DNA of 64,000 bases from Paracoccus shanxieyensis (GCF_009711265.1 NZ_WMII01000002.1:124001-188000); one strand, 5' to 3'; positions 12,139 to 21,896 are shown, numbered from the stretch's first letter. Program-made: numbers and translations. The notes: generated by a model not told the origin, from the letters alone.

Positions 12139-12537
12139 ATGTCGATGAACGATCCGCTCGGCGATATGCTGACCCGCATCCGCAATGCTCAGATGCGCGG
12201 CAAATCGACCGTCCGCACCCCGGCCTCCAAGCTGCGCGCTTGGGTTCTGGACGTGCTGAAAGCTGAAGGCTACATCCGCGGCTATGAGAACGTGACCACC
12301 GAGTCCGGCCATGCCGAGATTGAAATCAGCCTGAAATACTATGAAGGCACTCCGGTCATCCGCGAACTCGCGCGTGTGTCCAAACCCGGTCGCCGGGTCT
12401 ATGCCTCGGTGAAGGAAATCCCGTCGGTCCGCAATGGCCTGGGCGTTTCCATCGTCTCGACGCCGAAAGGTGTCATGTCGGACGCAGCAGCACGCAATGC
12501 CAACGTTGGCGGCGAAGTGCTCTGCACCGTGTTCTAA
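12139..12537 (+). CDS. rpsH: 30S ribosomal protein S8
   Basis: S8 of 132 residues, a primary binder of the 16S central domain; in E. coli it also represses the spc operon. [16 protein letters not shown] opens the protein, and [18 protein letters not shown] plus STPKGVMSD close it. GGGGG precedes the ATG by about 5 bases; an alternative ATG lies two codons later. Confidence 0.97.
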   Translation: MSMNDPLGDMLTRIRNAQMRGKSTVRTPASKLRAWVLDVLKAEGYIRGYENVTTESGHAEIEISLKYYEGTPVIRELARVSKPGRRVYASVKEIPSVRNGLGVSIVSTPKGVMSDAAARNANVGGEVLCTVF

Positions 12538-12548
12538 GGAGGGCAGAG

Positions 12549-13082
12549 ATGTCTCGGATTGGTAAAAAACCGGTCGCCCTCCCGCAAGGCGTGACCGCAG
12601 ACATCAAAGGTCAGACGATCGAAGTGAAGGGTCCGAAAGGCACCCGCAGCTTCACCGCGACCGATGATGTGACCCTGTCGCTGGAAGACGGCGCCGTGAA
12701 AGTCACCCCGCGTGGCCTTTCCAAGCGTGCCCGTCAGCAGTGGGGCATGACCCGCTCGATGGTCGAGAACCTGACCGTCGGCGTCAGCACCGGCTTCAAG
12801 AAAGAGCTGGAAATTCAAGGTGTGGGTTACCGCGCCTCGATGCAGGGCAAGACCCTGAAGCTGGCACTGGGCTATTCGCACGACGTGAACTTTGAAACGC
12901 CTGATGGCGTGACCATCACCTCGCCGAAGCAGACCGAGATCGTGATCGAAGGCATCGACCAGCAACTGGTCGGTCAGGTCGCGGCAAACATCCGTGAGTG
13001 GCGTCAGCCCGAGCCCTACAAGGGCAAAGGCATCCGCTACAAGGGTGAGGTCGTCTTCCGCAAGGAAGGCAAGAAGAAGTAA
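12549..13082 (+). CDS. rplF: 50S ribosomal protein L6
   Basis: L6 of 177 residues, near the sarcin-ricin loop and factor-binding site. [19 protein letters not shown] and the C-terminal [23 protein letters not shown] (conserved segment near residues 154-177) are diagnostic. AAGGAGGGC lies before the ATG. Confidence 0.97.
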   Translation: MSRIGKKPVALPQGVTADIKGQTIEVKGPKGTRSFTATDDVTLSLEDGAVKVTPRGLSKRARQQWGMTRSMVENLTVGVSTGFKKELEIQGVGYRASMQGKTLKLALGYSHDVNFETPDGVTITSPKQTEIVIEGIDQQLVGQVAANIREWRQPEPYKGKGIRYKGEVVFRKEGKKK

Positions 13083-13093
13083 GGGGCGCGTAA

Positions 13094-13453
13094 ATGGCAC
13101 TGACGAAAAGAGAGCTGTTCCTGAAGCGCCGCCTGCGCGTGCGGAACAAACTGCGGGCAATCACGGACGGTCGTCCGCGTCTGTCCGTTCACCGTTCTTC
13201 CAAGAACATCAGCGTCCAGCTGATCGACGACGCGAAGGGGGTCACTTTGGCCGCTGCCTCGTCGCTGGAAAAAGATCTGGGCGTTGTTGGCAAGAACAAC
13301 CTGGAAGCTGCGGCCAAGATCGGCGCTGCGATTGCAGAGCGTGCGAAGAAAGCCGGCGTCGAAGAGGTGATCTTCGATCGTGGTGGTTTCCTGTTCCACG
13401 GCAAGATCAAGGCCTTGGCAGACGCAGCCCGCGAAGGCGGTCTGAAGTTCTGA
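13094..13453 (+). CDS. rplR: 50S ribosomal protein L18
   Basis: L18 of 119 residues, a 5S rRNA binder. [33 protein letters not shown] and [19 protein letters not shown] are conserved. GGGGCG precedes the ATG. A 110-base gap with two hairpins follows before rpsE, longer than elsewhere in the spc block. Confidence 0.97.
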   Translation: MALTKRELFLKRRLRVRNKLRAITDGRPRLSVHRSSKNISVQLIDDAKGVTLAAASSLEKDLGVVGKNNLEAAAKIGAAIAERAKKAGVEEVIFDRGGFLFHGKIKALADAAREGGLKF

Positions 13454-13490
13454 TCCTGTGGGCGGCGGTTTCGCCGTCCCGATGATCCGG

Positions 13491-13543
13491 GGGCGTGCCT
13501 TTGGGCGCGCCCACCTGGATTGAACCAACAGGCGCTTTGCGCC
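13491..13543 (+). other. Two tandem hairpins in the rpsE leader
   Basis: GGGCGTGCC (13491-13499) pairs with GGCGCGCCC (13504-13512) with one G-U pair, and GGCGC (13531-13535) pairs with GCGCC (13539-13543). Neither is followed by a T run. They lie just before the rpsE Shine-Dalgarno and may modulate its translation or mark RNA processing. Confidence 0.45.
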
Positions 13544-13563
13544 AACCTATGAAGGGATGCCTT

Positions 13564-14130
13564 ATGGCAGAACGTGAAAACCGCCGGGGTCGCCGCGAAG
13601 AGCGCGAAGAAACCCCGGAATTCGCCGACCGTCTGGTCGCGATCAACCGTGTGTCGAAAACCGTCAAGGGTGGTAAGCGCTTCGGCTTTGCTGCTTTGGT
13701 CGTTGTCGGCGATCAGCGGGGCCGCGTCGGCTTCGGCAAGGGCAAGGCGAAAGAAGTGCCCGAGGCGATCCGCAAGGCAACCGAACAGGCGAAACGTTCG
13801 CTGGTTCGCGTTCCGCTGCGCGACGGCCGCACGCTGCACCACGACATCGAAGGCCGTCACGGCGCCGGTAAAGTGATCATGCGGACCGCCGTTCCGGGGA
13901 CCGGGATCATCGCCGGTGGTCCGATGCGCGCCGTGTTCGAGATGCTGGGCGTTCAGGACGTTGTTGCGAAATCGCAAGGTTCGCAGAACCCCTACAACAT
14001 GATCCGCGCCACCATCGACGGCCTGAAAAAGGAAGCCTCGCCCCGCAACGTCGCCCAGCGTCGTGGCAAGAAAGTGGCCGAGATCCTGCCCTCGAACGAC
14101 AAGCCGGCTGTTGAAGCCGTCGAAGCGTAA
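13564..14130 (+). CDS. rpsE: 30S ribosomal protein S5
   Basis: S5 of 188 residues, important for decoding accuracy and helicase activity at mRNA entry. [30 protein letters not shown] (conserved region from about residue 36) and the [15 protein letters not shown] loop are clear. The frame is open further upstream, but AAGGGA 6 bases before 13564 and the basic N terminus [13 protein letters not shown] support this start. The C terminus is extended and ends AVEAVEA. Confidence 0.97.
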   Translation: MAERENRRGRREEREETPEFADRLVAINRVSKTVKGGKRFGFAALVVVGDQRGRVGFGKGKAKEVPEAIRKATEQAKRSLVRVPLRDGRTLHHDIEGRHGAGKVIMRTAVPGTGIIAGGPMRAVFEMLGVQDVVAKSQGSQNPYNMIRATIDGLKKEASPRNVAQRRGKKVAEILPSNDKPAVEAVEA

Positions 14131-14142
14131 GGAGCGATCATC

Positions 14143-14331
14143 ATGGCAAAAACCATCGTTGTGAAGCAGATCGGCTCGCCGATCCGCCGCCCCGCCAGCC
14201 AGCGCGCGACGCTGAAAGGTCTGGGCCTGAACAAGATGAACCGCACGCGCGAGCTGGAAGATACCCCGGCTGTCCGCGGTATGGTCAACTCGATCCCGCA
14301 TCTGGCGGTCATCGTCGAAGAGCGCGGCTGA
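14143..14331 (+). CDS. rpmD: 50S ribosomal protein L30
   Basis: L30 of 62 residues. [28 protein letters not shown] (region 4-31) and the [10 protein letters not shown] end fit the family. AAGGAG precedes the ATG. A strong terminator follows, so L30 ends this transcript segment here instead of being joined to rplO. Confidence 0.96.
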   Translation: MAKTIVVKQIGSPIRRPASQRATLKGLGLNKMNRTRELEDTPAVRGMVNSIPHLAVIVEERG

Positions 14332-14358
14332 TCTCAGCCCCTCTGTGAACTGGAAAAC

Positions 14359-14386
14359 GCCCCGAGCTTCGCCTCGGGGCTTTTTT
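14359..14386 (+). terminator. Intrinsic terminator after rpmD
   Basis: GCCCCGAG (14359-14366) pairs with CTCGGGGC (14373-14380), followed by six T. It splits the spc operon between L30 and L15. Confidence 0.88.
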
Positions 14387-14457
14387 CGTCTGGCGTTAAC
14401 CTTTCGCTAACCACGACGTTCTAGCCTGTCGCGGTATTCGCGGCGAAGGAAGATGAC

Positions 14458-15198
14458 GTGCTGGTGCGGCTTTTGCAGATTTTGACGGTGTTTCTGGTGG
14501 CGGGTTCCGCTGCCATGGCCGGACCGTGGCCCCGCGCCGAGGATGGCGTGTTCCTGTCCTTTTCAGGTGAGCGGGACCGCGACGGCAACAGCTATGTCAG
14601 TCTTTACGGCGAATATGGCCTGTCGCCGCGCAGCACGCTGGGGTTCGAGCTGGGCCGCAGCAATGCCGATGAAAGCAGCGTGACGCTGTGGTGGCAGCGC
14701 GCGCTGGACCGGGGGCAGGGGCCGAACCGCTGGACGATTTCCACCGGCATCGGCATGCTGGACCGCAAGCACGAATACCTGCCGCTGGCCCAGATGGGTG
14801 CGGCATGGGGTCGCGGTCTGGACACGATCCCATGGCTGCGGCGTCTGCCGGGCGGCGGCTGGCTTGCCGCCGAACTGCGCATCAAGGTGGCGGGCGCGAC
14901 CAAGGATCAGGCCGAAACGCAGGAGCTTGCGGCGGCTGATGCCAGCTTTCTGGCCTATATCACCCCCGAGACGGTTGCCAAATCCGAACTGACCTTCGGC
15001 TGGCACGCGACCGACAGCCTGATGCTGATCAACCAGCTGCAGCTTGAGGATCGCGACGATACCGGATTTTCCAGCAAGCTTGCCATCTCTGGCGTCCGCG
15101 ATCTGTGGGGGCCTGCAAAGCTGGAACTGGGCGTGATTGCGCCGCTGTCCGGCTCGGGCGAGGTGGCGGTCAAGCTGGGAAGCTGGCTGGAATTCTGA
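14458..15198 (+). CDS. Secreted outer-membrane-type protein of unknown function
   Basis: A 246-residue protein with GTG start, preceded by GAAGGA at 7-base spacing. Residues 1 to about 21 are a signal peptide (VRLLQILTVFLVAGSAAMA followed by GPWPRA). The mature part alternates hydrophobic and polar residues in beta-strand fashion (for example YVSLYGEYGLSPRSTLGFELG) and ends in phenylalanine (GSWLEF), as outer-membrane barrels do. I recognise no enzymatic motif. It sits between rpmD and rplO, interrupting the spc order, behind a terminator and thus probably on its own promoter. A beta-barrel or periplasmic role is inference. Confidence 0.75.
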   Translation: MLVRLLQILTVFLVAGSAAMAGPWPRAEDGVFLSFSGERDRDGNSYVSLYGEYGLSPRSTLGFELGRSNADESSVTLWWQRALDRGQGPNRWTISTGIGMLDRKHEYLPLAQMGAAWGRGLDTIPWLRRLPGGGWLAAELRIKVAGATKDQAETQELAAADASFLAYITPETVAKSELTFGWHATDSLMLINQLQLEDRDDTGFSSKLAISGVRDLWGPAKLELGVIAPLSGSGEVAVKLGSWLEF

Positions 15199-15251
15199 TC
15201 GCTGGAATGTCCTAGAATGCTGATATTTATTGACAAATATTCGCGGCAGGC

Positions 15252-15587
15252 GTGTTCCCGCGTTCGGATGTCGCAGCCGACATTCTGCTGCCGGATGACA
15301 CGATCCTTGCCAGTTTCAAGTCGATGCGCGATGGGGTCGTTTTCACCAGCAAGCGGGTGATCGCGGTCAATGTGCAGGGGCTGACCGGCAAGAAGAAGGA
15401 TTTCACCTCGATGCCCTATCGCGCCATTCAGGTCTTTTCCGTCGAGACCGCCGGGACGTTTGATCTGGATGCCGAGCTTGAGCTGTTCTTTTCCGGCGTC
15501 GGCAAGGTCCGTTTTGAATTCACCGGCCGCGTCGATATTCGCAAGATCGCACGCAGTATTGCGGAACATGTGCTTGAGCGGCGATGA
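15252..15587 (+). CDS. PH domain-like protein (YvbH/PF08000-type)
   Basis: A 111-residue protein with GTG start. The sequence FTSKRVIAVNVQGLTGKKK, then MPYRAIQVFSVETAGTFDLDAEL and a C-terminal helix DIRKIARSIAEHVL, matches the bacterial pleckstrin-homology-like family PF08000, whose members are about 125 residues and of unknown ligand. The N terminus is about 10 to 15 residues shorter than usual and begins FPRSDVAADILLPDD. An in-frame stop 18 bases upstream limits any extension, so this may be a trimmed member. It lies between the outer-membrane-type gene and rplO. Function unknown. Confidence 0.72.
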   Translation: MFPRSDVAADILLPDDTILASFKSMRDGVVFTSKRVIAVNVQGLTGKKKDFTSMPYRAIQVFSVETAGTFDLDAELELFFSGVGKVRFEFTGRVDIRKIARSIAEHVLERR

Positions 15588-15720
15588 CGCCCGGCTTGAC
15601 CGGGAAGCTGTCCCTCGCTAAACACCGCCGGTGGCCATCCGGCCCCGACTCAAAAACCAAGAAATGCCGCGTTCGTCCCCTTCGCTTCATGGGACGTTTC
15701 CGGCCGATAGGAGAAGCGAA

Positions 15721-16206
15721 ATGAAACTGCATGAGATCCGCGACAATGACGGCGCGTCGCGCGCCAAGAAACGCGTCGCACGCGGCCCCGGCTCGGGCAA
15801 AGGCAAGACCGCTGGCCGTGGTATCAAGGGCCAGACCTCGCGTTCGGGCGTTGCGCTGAACGGCTATGAAGGCGGTCAGATGCCGCTGTATCGCCGCCTG
15901 CCGAAGCGTGGCTTCAGCAAGCCGAACCGTCTGGACTTCGCCGTCGTGAACCTGGGCCAGATCCAGGCGTTCATCGACGCGGGCAAGCTGGATGCCAAGG
16001 CTGACGTGACCGAGGATGCGCTGGTTGCTGCCGGTGTGACCCGTCGCAAGCTGGATGGCGTGCGCGTTCTGGCCAAGGGCGAACTGAAAGCCGCGCTGAA
16101 CATCACCGTTGCCGGTGCGTCCAAATCGGCCATCGAGGCCATCGAGAAAGCTGGCGGCAAGGTCACCGTGACCCGTCCGGCCAAAGAAGAAGCGGCGGCC
16201 GAATAA
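15721..16206 (+). CDS. rplO: 50S ribosomal protein L15
   Basis: L15 of 161 residues. [38 protein letters not shown] (conserved N-terminal region 1-38) and [17 protein letters not shown] are diagnostic. The start is fixed by GGAGAAGCGAA before 15721; an upstream in-frame ATG lacks a ribosome site. A 133-base gap after the PH-domain gene shows no clear terminator, so how its transcript starts is uncertain. Confidence 0.97.
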   Translation: MKLHEIRDNDGASRAKKRVARGPGSGKGKTAGRGIKGQTSRSGVALNGYEGGQMPLYRRLPKRGFSKPNRLDFAVVNLGQIQAFIDAGKLDAKADVTEDALVAAGVTRRKLDGVRVLAKGELKAALNITVAGASKSAIEAIEKAGGKVTVTRPAKEEAAAE

Positions 16207-16256
16207 GCTGTTGAAGGGGGCGTGCGCGCCTCATAGATAGCAGTCAAGTTTTCCAG

Positions 16257-16289
16257 GCGCCGCGGGATCGGGAAACGATCCGGCGGCGC
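16257..16289 (+). other. Long hairpin in the rplO-secY gap
   Basis: A 14-base stem with one mismatch: 16257-16270 pairs with 16276-16289 around a GGAAA loop. There is no T tract. It ends 8 bases before the AAGGGG ribosome-binding site of secY and may control the step from ribosomal to secretion gene expression. Confidence 0.6.
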
Positions 16290-16308
16290 TGCCATGAAGG
16301 GGCATGTT

Positions 16309-17682
16309 ATGGCGTCAGCCGCAGAACAGATGGCCGCGAACCTTTCCTGGGGCGCGCTCGGCAAGGCGACCGAGCTGCGTCAGCGGATCTGGTTCACCCT
16401 TGGCCTTCTCATCATCTATCGTCTTGGCACCTATATCCCGGTGCCGGGCATCGACGGCGCCGCGCTGCGCAACTTCATGGAGCAACAGGCGGCCGGCCTT
16501 GGGGGCATCCTGTCGATGTTCACCGGCGGCGCGCTGGGGCGCATGGGCGTGTTTGCGCTGGGGATCATGCCCTATATCTCGGCCTCGATCATCGTGCAGC
16601 TTCTGGCCTCGATGGTGCCTTCGCTGGAACAGCTGAAGAAAGAAGGCGAGGCGGGCCGCAAAAAGATCAACCAATACACCCGCTATGGCACGGTCGCGCT
16701 GGCGCTGTTCCAAGCATGGGGTCTGGCCGTCAGCCTTGAGCATGGCAATCTTGCGCATGAGCCGGGCATGTTCTTCCGCCTGTCCGTGGTGGTCACGCTG
16801 GTCGGCGGCACGATGTTCCTGATGTGGCTGGGTGAGCAGATCACCGCCCGCGGCATCGGCAACGGCATCTCGCTGATCATCTTCGTCGGCATCGTCGCCG
16901 AGATTCCGGGCCATCTGGCGCAGTTTCTGGCTCAGGGCCGTTCGGGCGCCGTGTCGACGCCGGTCATTCTGGGCGTGATCCTGATGATCGTCGCCGTGAT
17001 CGCCTTCGTGGTGTTCATGGAGCGGGCGCTGCGCAAGATCCACATCCAGTATCCGCGCCGTCAGGTGGGCATGAAGGTCTATGACGGGCAATCGTCGCAC
17101 CTGCCGATCAAGGTCAACCCCGCAGGCGTGATCCCGGCGATCTTCTCGTCCTCGCTGCTGCTGCTGCCGGTGACGATCTCGACCTTCTCGGGCAACCAGA
17201 CCGGTCCGGTGATGTCGACGATTCTGGCCTATTTCGGCCCCGGCCAGCCGCTGTATCTGCTGTTCTTCGCGGCGATGATCGTGTTCTTCGCGTATTTCTA
17301 TACCTTCAACGTCAGCTTCAAGACCGAGGACGTGGCCGAGAACCTGAAAAATCAGGGCGGGTTCATTCCGGGCATTCGCCCCGGCAAGCGGACCGAGGAC
17401 TATCTGACCTATGTGGTCAGCCGCGTTCTGGTCATCGGCTCGGCCTATCTGGCCGCTGTCTGTCTGCTGCCCGAAGTGATCCGCCATCAGCTTTCGATCC
17501 CATTCTACTTTGGTGGGACTTCCGTTCTGATCGTGGTCAGTGTCGTGATGGATACGATCAATCAGGTGCAAAGCCACTTGCTTGCGCATCAATATGAAGG
17601 TCTGATCGAGAAATCGCAGCTGCGGGGCAAGCGTAGCAAGACTGGGGCTGCGAAGCCTCGCAAGGCACCTGCCCGCCGCTAA
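16309..17682 (+). CDS. secY: Preprotein translocase subunit SecY
   Basis: SecY of 457 residues, the channel of the Sec translocon. About ten membrane segments are visible. [11 protein letters not shown] starts the plug region, [15 protein letters not shown] follows, and the loop before TM6 is [20 protein letters not shown]. The C-terminal [19 protein letters not shown] is basic. AAGGGG 6 bases before 16309 selects this ATG over one five codons upstream. It sits in the standard spc position between rplO and adk. Confidence 0.97.
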   Translation: MASAAEQMAANLSWGALGKATELRQRIWFTLGLLIIYRLGTYIPVPGIDGAALRNFMEQQAAGLGGILSMFTGGALGRMGVFALGIMPYISASIIVQLLASMVPSLEQLKKEGEAGRKKINQYTRYGTVALALFQAWGLAVSLEHGNLAHEPGMFFRLSVVVTLVGGTMFLMWLGEQITARGIGNGISLIIFVGIVAEIPGHLAQFLAQGRSGAVSTPVILGVILMIVAVIAFVVFMERALRKIHIQYPRRQVGMKVYDGQSSHLPIKVNPAGVIPAIFSSSLLLLPVTISTFSGNQTGPVMSTILAYFGPGQPLYLLFFAAMIVFFAYFYTFNVSFKTEDVAENLKNQGGFIPGIRPGKRTEDYLTYVVSRVLVIGSAYLAAVCLLPEVIRHQLSIPFYFGGTSVLIVVSVVMDTINQVQSHLLAHQYEGLIEKSQLRGKRSKTGAAKPRKAPARR

Positions 17683-17719
17683 CTTGGGGGCAAGCCCCGC
17701 GGGGCAAATGAGGGAAGTT

Positions 17720-18316
17720 ATGGCGATCAATATCATTCTGCTGGGGCCTCCGGGGGCTGGCAAAGGCACGCAGGCACGCCGCCTGATCGAAAACCGCGGC
17801 CTTGTCCAGCTTTCGACCGGTGACATGCTGCGCGAAGCGCGCAGCTCGGGCACCGAGATGGGCAAGCGCGTGGCCGAAGTCATGGATCGCGGGGAACTGG
17901 TGACGGATGAGATCGTCATTGGCCTGATCCGCGAAAAGCTGGCGCAAGGCGGCAAGGGCTTCATCTTCGACGGTTTTCCGCGGACGCTGCCGCAGGCCGA
18001 TGCGCTTGGCGAGCTGCTGAAAGCCTCGGGGATGACGCTGGATGCCGCGATCGAGCTGAAGGTCGATGATGAGGCGCTGGTGGCCCGGATCGTCAAGCGC
18101 GCCGAAGAGTCGAAAGCCGCCGGTGAGCCGGTCCGTCGCGACGACACGCCCGAAGTCTTTGCCGACCGTCTGCGCGAATATTACAAGAAGACCGCGCCGC
18201 TGCTGGGCTATTACTATGCCAAGGGCGATCTGAAACAGGTCGACGGCATGGCGGCGATGGATGTGGTCGGTGGCCAGATCGCCGCGATCCTTGACAAGCT
18301 GGCGGTCGAAGCCTGA
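17720..18316 (+). CDS. adk: Adenylate kinase (short LID form)
   Basis: 198 residues converting ATP and AMP to two ADP. The P loop [11 protein letters not shown] is at residues 8-18, [11 protein letters not shown] is the NMP-side motif, and [18 protein letters not shown] closes the active site. The segment between [20 protein letters not shown] is short, so this is the form lacking the long LID insert. AGGGAAG precedes the ATG at 17720; an upstream in-frame ATG would add 12 residues without a ribosome site. Last gene of the spc block. Confidence 0.96.
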   Translation: MAINIILLGPPGAGKGTQARRLIENRGLVQLSTGDMLREARSSGTEMGKRVAEVMDRGELVTDEIVIGLIREKLAQGGKGFIFDGFPRTLPQADALGELLKASGMTLDAAIELKVDDEALVARIVKRAEESKAAGEPVRRDDTPEVFADRLREYYKKTAPLLGYYYAKGDLKQVDGMAAMDVVGGQIAAILDKLAVEA

Positions 18317-18335
18317 CCCGCCAGTCAGCCAAGGC

Positions 18336-18363
18336 TTGACGAGGGCTTGCGAATCCCTTAATT
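18336..18363 (+). promoter_or_regulatory. Possible promoter of the alpha operon
   Basis: TTGACG (18336-18341), a 16-base spacer and TTAATT (18358-18363). The -35 box is good, the -10 box poor. The 177-base adk-rpsM gap also has inverted repeats GCGAAT/ATTCGC (18349-18366) and CACCTG/CAGGTG (18385-18400). I did not find rpmJ in this gap. Confidence 0.35.
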
Positions 18364-18493
18364 CGCAGCATCTCATTCGAGAATCACCTGTCCGCAGGTG
18401 GCCGCTTGAAGGCCCGGAGGCACAGCTTTCGGGTCTTTGGTTGTGAAAAAAGGTTCCGGTGCTACGGAATCGCAACGAAGAAAAGGAAAACGC

Positions 18494-18862
18494 GTGGCTC
18501 GTATTGCTGGCGTCAACATTCCGACCGGGAAGCGCGTCCCGATCGCACTGACCTATATCCACGGCATCGGCTCGAAATTCGCCGATGAGATCATCGCTGC
18601 TGTCGGCATCGAGCCGACCCGCCGCGTCAATGAACTGTCGGATGCCGAAGTTCTGAAGATCCGCGAATATATCGACGCGACCTATACCGTCGAAGGCGAC
18701 CTGCGTCGCGAAACCCAGATGAACATCAAGCGGATGATGGATCTGGGCTCGTATCGTGGTCTGCGTCACCGTCGTGGCCTGCCGGTCCGCGGTCAGCGCA
18801 CCCACACCAACGCCCGCACCCGCAAGGGCCCGGCGAAACCCATCGCCGGCAAGAAGAAGTAA
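18494..18862 (+). CDS. rpsM: 30S ribosomal protein S13
   Basis: S13 of 122 residues, contacting P-site tRNA in the 30S head. The GTG start at 18494, behind AAAAGGAAAA, gives [19 protein letters not shown], the conserved N terminus. [25 protein letters not shown] (region near 91-115) is the family signature. An earlier in-frame GTG would add a non-conserved basic leader. First gene of the alpha block. Confidence 0.96.
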   Translation: MARIAGVNIPTGKRVPIALTYIHGIGSKFADEIIAAVGIEPTRRVNELSDAEVLKIREYIDATYTVEGDLRRETQMNIKRMMDLGSYRGLRHRRGLPVRGQRTHTNARTRKGPAKPIAGKKK

Positions 18863-18877
18863 GAGGGGGCTGAGGTA

Positions 18878-19267
18878 ATGGCACGCGATAAGACTCGTAT
18901 CAAACGCAAAGAGCGCAAGAACATCGCCACCGGCGTTGCTCATGTGAACTCGTCGTTCAACAACACCAAGATCCTGATCTCGGACGTGCAGGGCAATGCG
19001 ATCTCGTGGTCGTCGGCTGGCACGATGGGCTTCAAGGGTTCGCGGAAATCGACCCCCTATGCCGCTCAGATGGCCGCTGAAGACGCGGGCAAAAAAGCGC
19101 AGGAACATGGCGTCCGCACGCTGGAAGTCGAAGTTCAAGGCCCCGGTTCGGGCCGTGAATCGGCTCTGCGCGCGCTGGCTGCCGTCGGTTTCAACATCAC
19201 GGCGATCCGTGACGTGACCCCGATCGCGCATAACGGCTGCCGCCCGCCGAAACGCCGCCGCGTCTGA
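18878..19267 (+). CDS. rpsK: 30S ribosomal protein S11
   Basis: S11 of 129 residues in the 30S platform. [40 protein letters not shown] and [18 protein letters not shown] are conserved. GAGGGGGCTGAGG precedes the ATG. rpsD, which sits between rpsK and rpoA in many bacteria, is absent here, as is usual in alphaproteobacteria; a 118-base gap leads to rpoA. Confidence 0.98.
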   Translation: MARDKTRIKRKERKNIATGVAHVNSSFNNTKILISDVQGNAISWSSAGTMGFKGSRKSTPYAAQMAAEDAGKKAQEHGVRTLEVEVQGPGSGRESALRALAAVGFNITAIRDVTPIAHNGCRPPKRRRV

Positions 19268-19385
19268 TCAAGGTCGTTCTTGTCGCGTTCCGCGTGGGTG
19301 TTCCGCGCGGGCGCGATTTTCGCATTTAACCTCGGGCGTTTCCGGTCAAAGGTCATGGACGGGAAACAGGAATGGAGGAAAACGC

Positions 19386-20402
19386 ATGATCCACAAGAAT
19401 TGGGCTGAGCTGATCAAGCCGACGCAGCTTGAAATCAAGCCTGGCGCGGATTCCTCGCGCGTGGCGACCGTCGTCGCCGAGCCGCTGGAGCGTGGCTTCG
19501 GCCTGACGCTGGGCAATGCCCTGCGCCGCGTGCTGCTGTCCTCGCTGCAAGGCGCTGCGATCACCTCGGTTCAGATCGACAACGTGCTGCACGAGTTTTC
19601 CTCGGTGCCGGGCGTTCGTGAGGACGTGACCGATATCGTCCTGAACCTGAAGGGCGTGACGCTGAAAATGGACGTGGACGCCCCCAAGCGTCTGACGCTT
19701 TCGGCGAAAGGTCCGGGCGAGGTCAAGGCCGGTGACATCCAGGAAACCGCTGGAATCACCATCCTGAACCGCGACCATGTGATCTGCCACCTGGATGACG
19801 GTGCGGAATTCCACGTCGAACTGACCGTTGCCAATGGCAAGGGCTATGTCGCCGCCGACAAGAACCGTCCGGAAGATGCGCCCATCGGCCTGATCCCGAT
19901 CGACGCCATCTTCTCGCCGGTCAAGCGCGTCAGCTATGAGGTCCAGCCGACCCGCGAAGGTCAGGTTCTGGACTATGACAAGCTGACGATGAAGGTCGAA
20001 ACCGACGGTTCGCTGACCCCGGAAGACGCTGTGGCCTATGCCGCGCGCATCGTTCAGGACCAGCTGTCGGTCTTTGTGAACTTCGACGAGCCGGAAACCG
20101 CGACCCGTTCGGATGCCGAAGACGGTCTGGAATTCGACCCGCGTCTGCTGAAGAAAGTCGACGAGCTGGAGCTGTCGGTGCGTTCGGCAAACTGCCTGAA
20201 GAACGACAATATCGTCTATATCGGCGATCTGATCCAGAAGACTGAAGCCGAGATGCTGCGCACCCCGAACTTTGGCCGCAAGTCGCTGAACGAAATCAAG
20301 GAAGTGCTTTCGGGCATGGGCCTGCACCTCGGCATGGATGTCGTGGACTGGCCGCCGGAAAACATCGAAGATCTGGCCAAGCGTTTCGACGACCAGTTCT
20401 GA
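19386..20402 (+). CDS. rpoA: RNA polymerase alpha subunit
   Basis: 338 residues. The N-terminal assembly domain starts [16 protein letters not shown], with [22 protein letters not shown] near residues 35-56. After a linker rich in acidic residues, the C-terminal domain carries [19 protein letters not shown] and [12 protein letters not shown], which bind UP elements and activators. GGAGG lies 7 bases upstream. Typical length and position in the alpha operon. Confidence 0.98.
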   Translation: MIHKNWAELIKPTQLEIKPGADSSRVATVVAEPLERGFGLTLGNALRRVLLSSLQGAAITSVQIDNVLHEFSSVPGVREDVTDIVLNLKGVTLKMDVDAPKRLTLSAKGPGEVKAGDIQETAGITILNRDHVICHLDDGAEFHVELTVANGKGYVAADKNRPEDAPIGLIPIDAIFSPVKRVSYEVQPTREGQVLDYDKLTMKVETDGSLTPEDAVAYAARIVQDQLSVFVNFDEPETATRSDAEDGLEFDPRLLKKVDELELSVRSANCLKNDNIVYIGDLIQKTEAEMLRTPNFGRKSLNEIKEVLSGMGLHLGMDVVDWPPENIEDLAKRFDDQF

Positions 20403-20407
20403 TTTTT

Positions 20408-20432
20408 ACGGGGGCGGGCCAACCGCCCCCGT
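20408..20432 (+). other. Perfect GC hairpin between rpoA and rplQ
   Basis: ACGGGGGCGG (20408-20417) pairs exactly with CCGCCCCCGT (20423-20432) with a GCCAA loop; no T run follows on the plus strand. It begins within a few bases of the rpoA stop and probably affects 3'-end stability or pausing. Confidence 0.6.
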
Positions 20433-20515
20433 CTTACTGGGCAATCCTGCCCCAAGGAGAGCGGCCCCCACGCAGGGTCGCCGGACAAAGCAAAAGACGT
20501 AAATAGGAGATTATC

Positions 20516-20938
20516 ATGCGTCACGCCCGCGGCTATCGCCGTCTGAACCGCACCCACGAACACCGCAAGGCGCTGTTCGCCAACATGGCCGGCTCGCTGA
20601 TCGAGCACGAGCAGATCAAGACCACCTTGCCGAAAGCCAAGGAACTGCGTCCGATCGTCGAAAAGCTGATCACGCTGGCCAAACGCGGCGACCTGCACGC
20701 CCGTCGTCAGGCCGATGCGCAACTGAAACAGGACCAGCACGTCGCCAAGCTGTTTGAAGTTCTGGGCGCGCGCTACAAGGACCGTCAGGGCGGTTACGTC
20801 CGCATCCTGAAAGCCGGTTTTCGCTATGGCGACATGGCGCCGATGGCGATCATCGAGCTGGTCGACCGCGACACCAGCGCAAAAGGCGCATCCGACCGCG
20901 CCCGTCTGGAAGCCGAATCGGAAGCTGAAGAAGCCTGA
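20516..20938 (+). CDS. rplQ: 50S ribosomal protein L17
   Basis: L17 of 140 residues near the tunnel exit. [24 protein letters not shown] and [27 protein letters not shown] (positions about 36-62) are conserved; the tail is acidic ([10 protein letters not shown]). AGGAG lies before the ATG. Last ribosomal gene; a strong terminator follows. Confidence 0.97.
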   Translation: MRHARGYRRLNRTHEHRKALFANMAGSLIEHEQIKTTLPKAKELRPIVEKLITLAKRGDLHARRQADAQLKQDQHVAKLFEVLGARYKDRQGGYVRILKAGFRYGDMAPMAIIELVDRDTSAKGASDRARLEAESEAEEA

Positions 20939-20975
20939 GAAGTTTAATCCTTTCTTAGGTTTATGCCTCTATTCT

Positions 20976-21009
20976 AAGCCCGCAGCCGTGATTGGTTGCG
21001 GGCTTTTTT
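20976..21009 (+). terminator. Intrinsic terminator after rplQ
   Basis: AAGCCCGCA (20976-20984) pairs with TGCGGGCTT (20997-21005), and the T run continues to 21009. It closes the ribosomal superoperon. Confidence 0.88.
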
Positions 21010-21284
21010 GCAACATAAAGGCGAACATTTGCGTGATAGACAACCACCGCTGATTTCCGTCCTGACGGCGATAAATGCGCGTCAGATCGCTGGATTTGCA
21101 TGTGATTTTGCGGATCCGGCCTGCAAACCGCAATGCTCGCGGGATGTGCGCGGCAAGGGGCACGCATATGCCGCCGGTTGCGAGGCTGAAAAACACCGCT
21201 CGCAAAACCAGTTACGCTTGAATACAGTTAGGGCTGTGCCATGTATGGCTTAAGTTGTAGAAATCACAATCTGTCCAAATAGTC
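21010..21284 (+). promoter_or_regulatory. Upstream region of the luxR-type gene
   Basis: 275 bases without a gene. ACAGTTAGGGCTGT (21224-21237) is a short dyad with ACAG/CTGT arms, loosely resembling half of a lux box, with TTGAAT just before it and TGTATG after. No convincing consensus promoter or full lux box was seen. The rest shows nothing I can name. Confidence 0.3.
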
Positions 21285-21896
21285 ATGTCGTCTCGCGCGG
21301 AAATCAACGCAGCACTCGCCAAGCTCAAGAAGCTTGCGCCGGCCGGTTACTTCATCGGCCTGCACATCCGTTTTGCTGCCCCCCTGATGCAGTTCCAGAC
21401 CTATAACAAGGAATGGTCGCAGCGGTATTCCGAACGCGCCTATGCGCTTCGCGATCCGACCATCGCCTGGGGCTTTTCGACCACCGGTGCCTGCCGGTGG
21501 AGTGTGCTGCCCATTCCCGATCCGTTTTCGATTCTGCAGGACGCAGCCGATCACGGGCTGAATTTCGGGCTGGCGGTCGCGCATGGCCCCATCAAGTCGC
21601 GCACCATCGCGGCCTTTGCGCATGACAAACGCGAATTCACGGATGATGAGATCGAAACGATCTCCACCACCCTTCGGCGGCTTCACGACATAACCGAACC
21701 GCCGGAGAGCCTGACAAAGGCTCAACAAGAGGCCCTTAGGTGCATCGCAGAGGGCGATCGTCATGCAGCAGCGGCTGCCAAACTTGGTATAACGGAGAGC
21801 GCATTCAAGGCACGTCTCATCTCGGCGCGCGAACGTCTCATGGCGCGCACCACGGCCGAGGCGCTGCAAAGGGCCAAGGACTACCGCTTGCTGTAG
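21285..21896 (+). CDS. LuxR-family quorum-sensing transcriptional regulator
   Basis: 203 residues. The N-terminal autoinducer-binding domain keeps the ligand-pocket residues of the LuxR family: W44 and Y48 (YNKEWSQRY), D57-P58 (LRDPTI) and W72. The C-terminal helix-turn-helix (residues about 143-195, LTKAQQEALRCIAEGD to LGITESAFKARL) ends TTAEALQRAKDY, as in long-chain AHL receptors. It lies 69 bases upstream of the luxI-type gene on the same strand. By position behind rplQ and by content it corresponds, I believe, to pdnR of Paracoccus denitrificans; that identification is from memory. Confidence 0.9.
   Translation: MSSRAEINAALAKLKKLAPAGYFIGLHIRFAAPLMQFQTYNKEWSQRYSERAYALRDPTIAWGFSTTGACRWSVLPIPDPFSILQDAADHGLNFGLAVAHGPIKSRTIAAFAHDKREFTDDEIETISTTLRRLHDITEPPESLTKAQQEALRCIAEGDRHAAAAAKLGITESAFKARLISARERLMARTTAEALQRAKDYRLL

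Noticed and set aside
18317..18493. rpmJ in the adk-rpsM gap
   Set aside because: No short basic protein with the L36 cysteine pattern in any frame; L36 must be encoded elsewhere.
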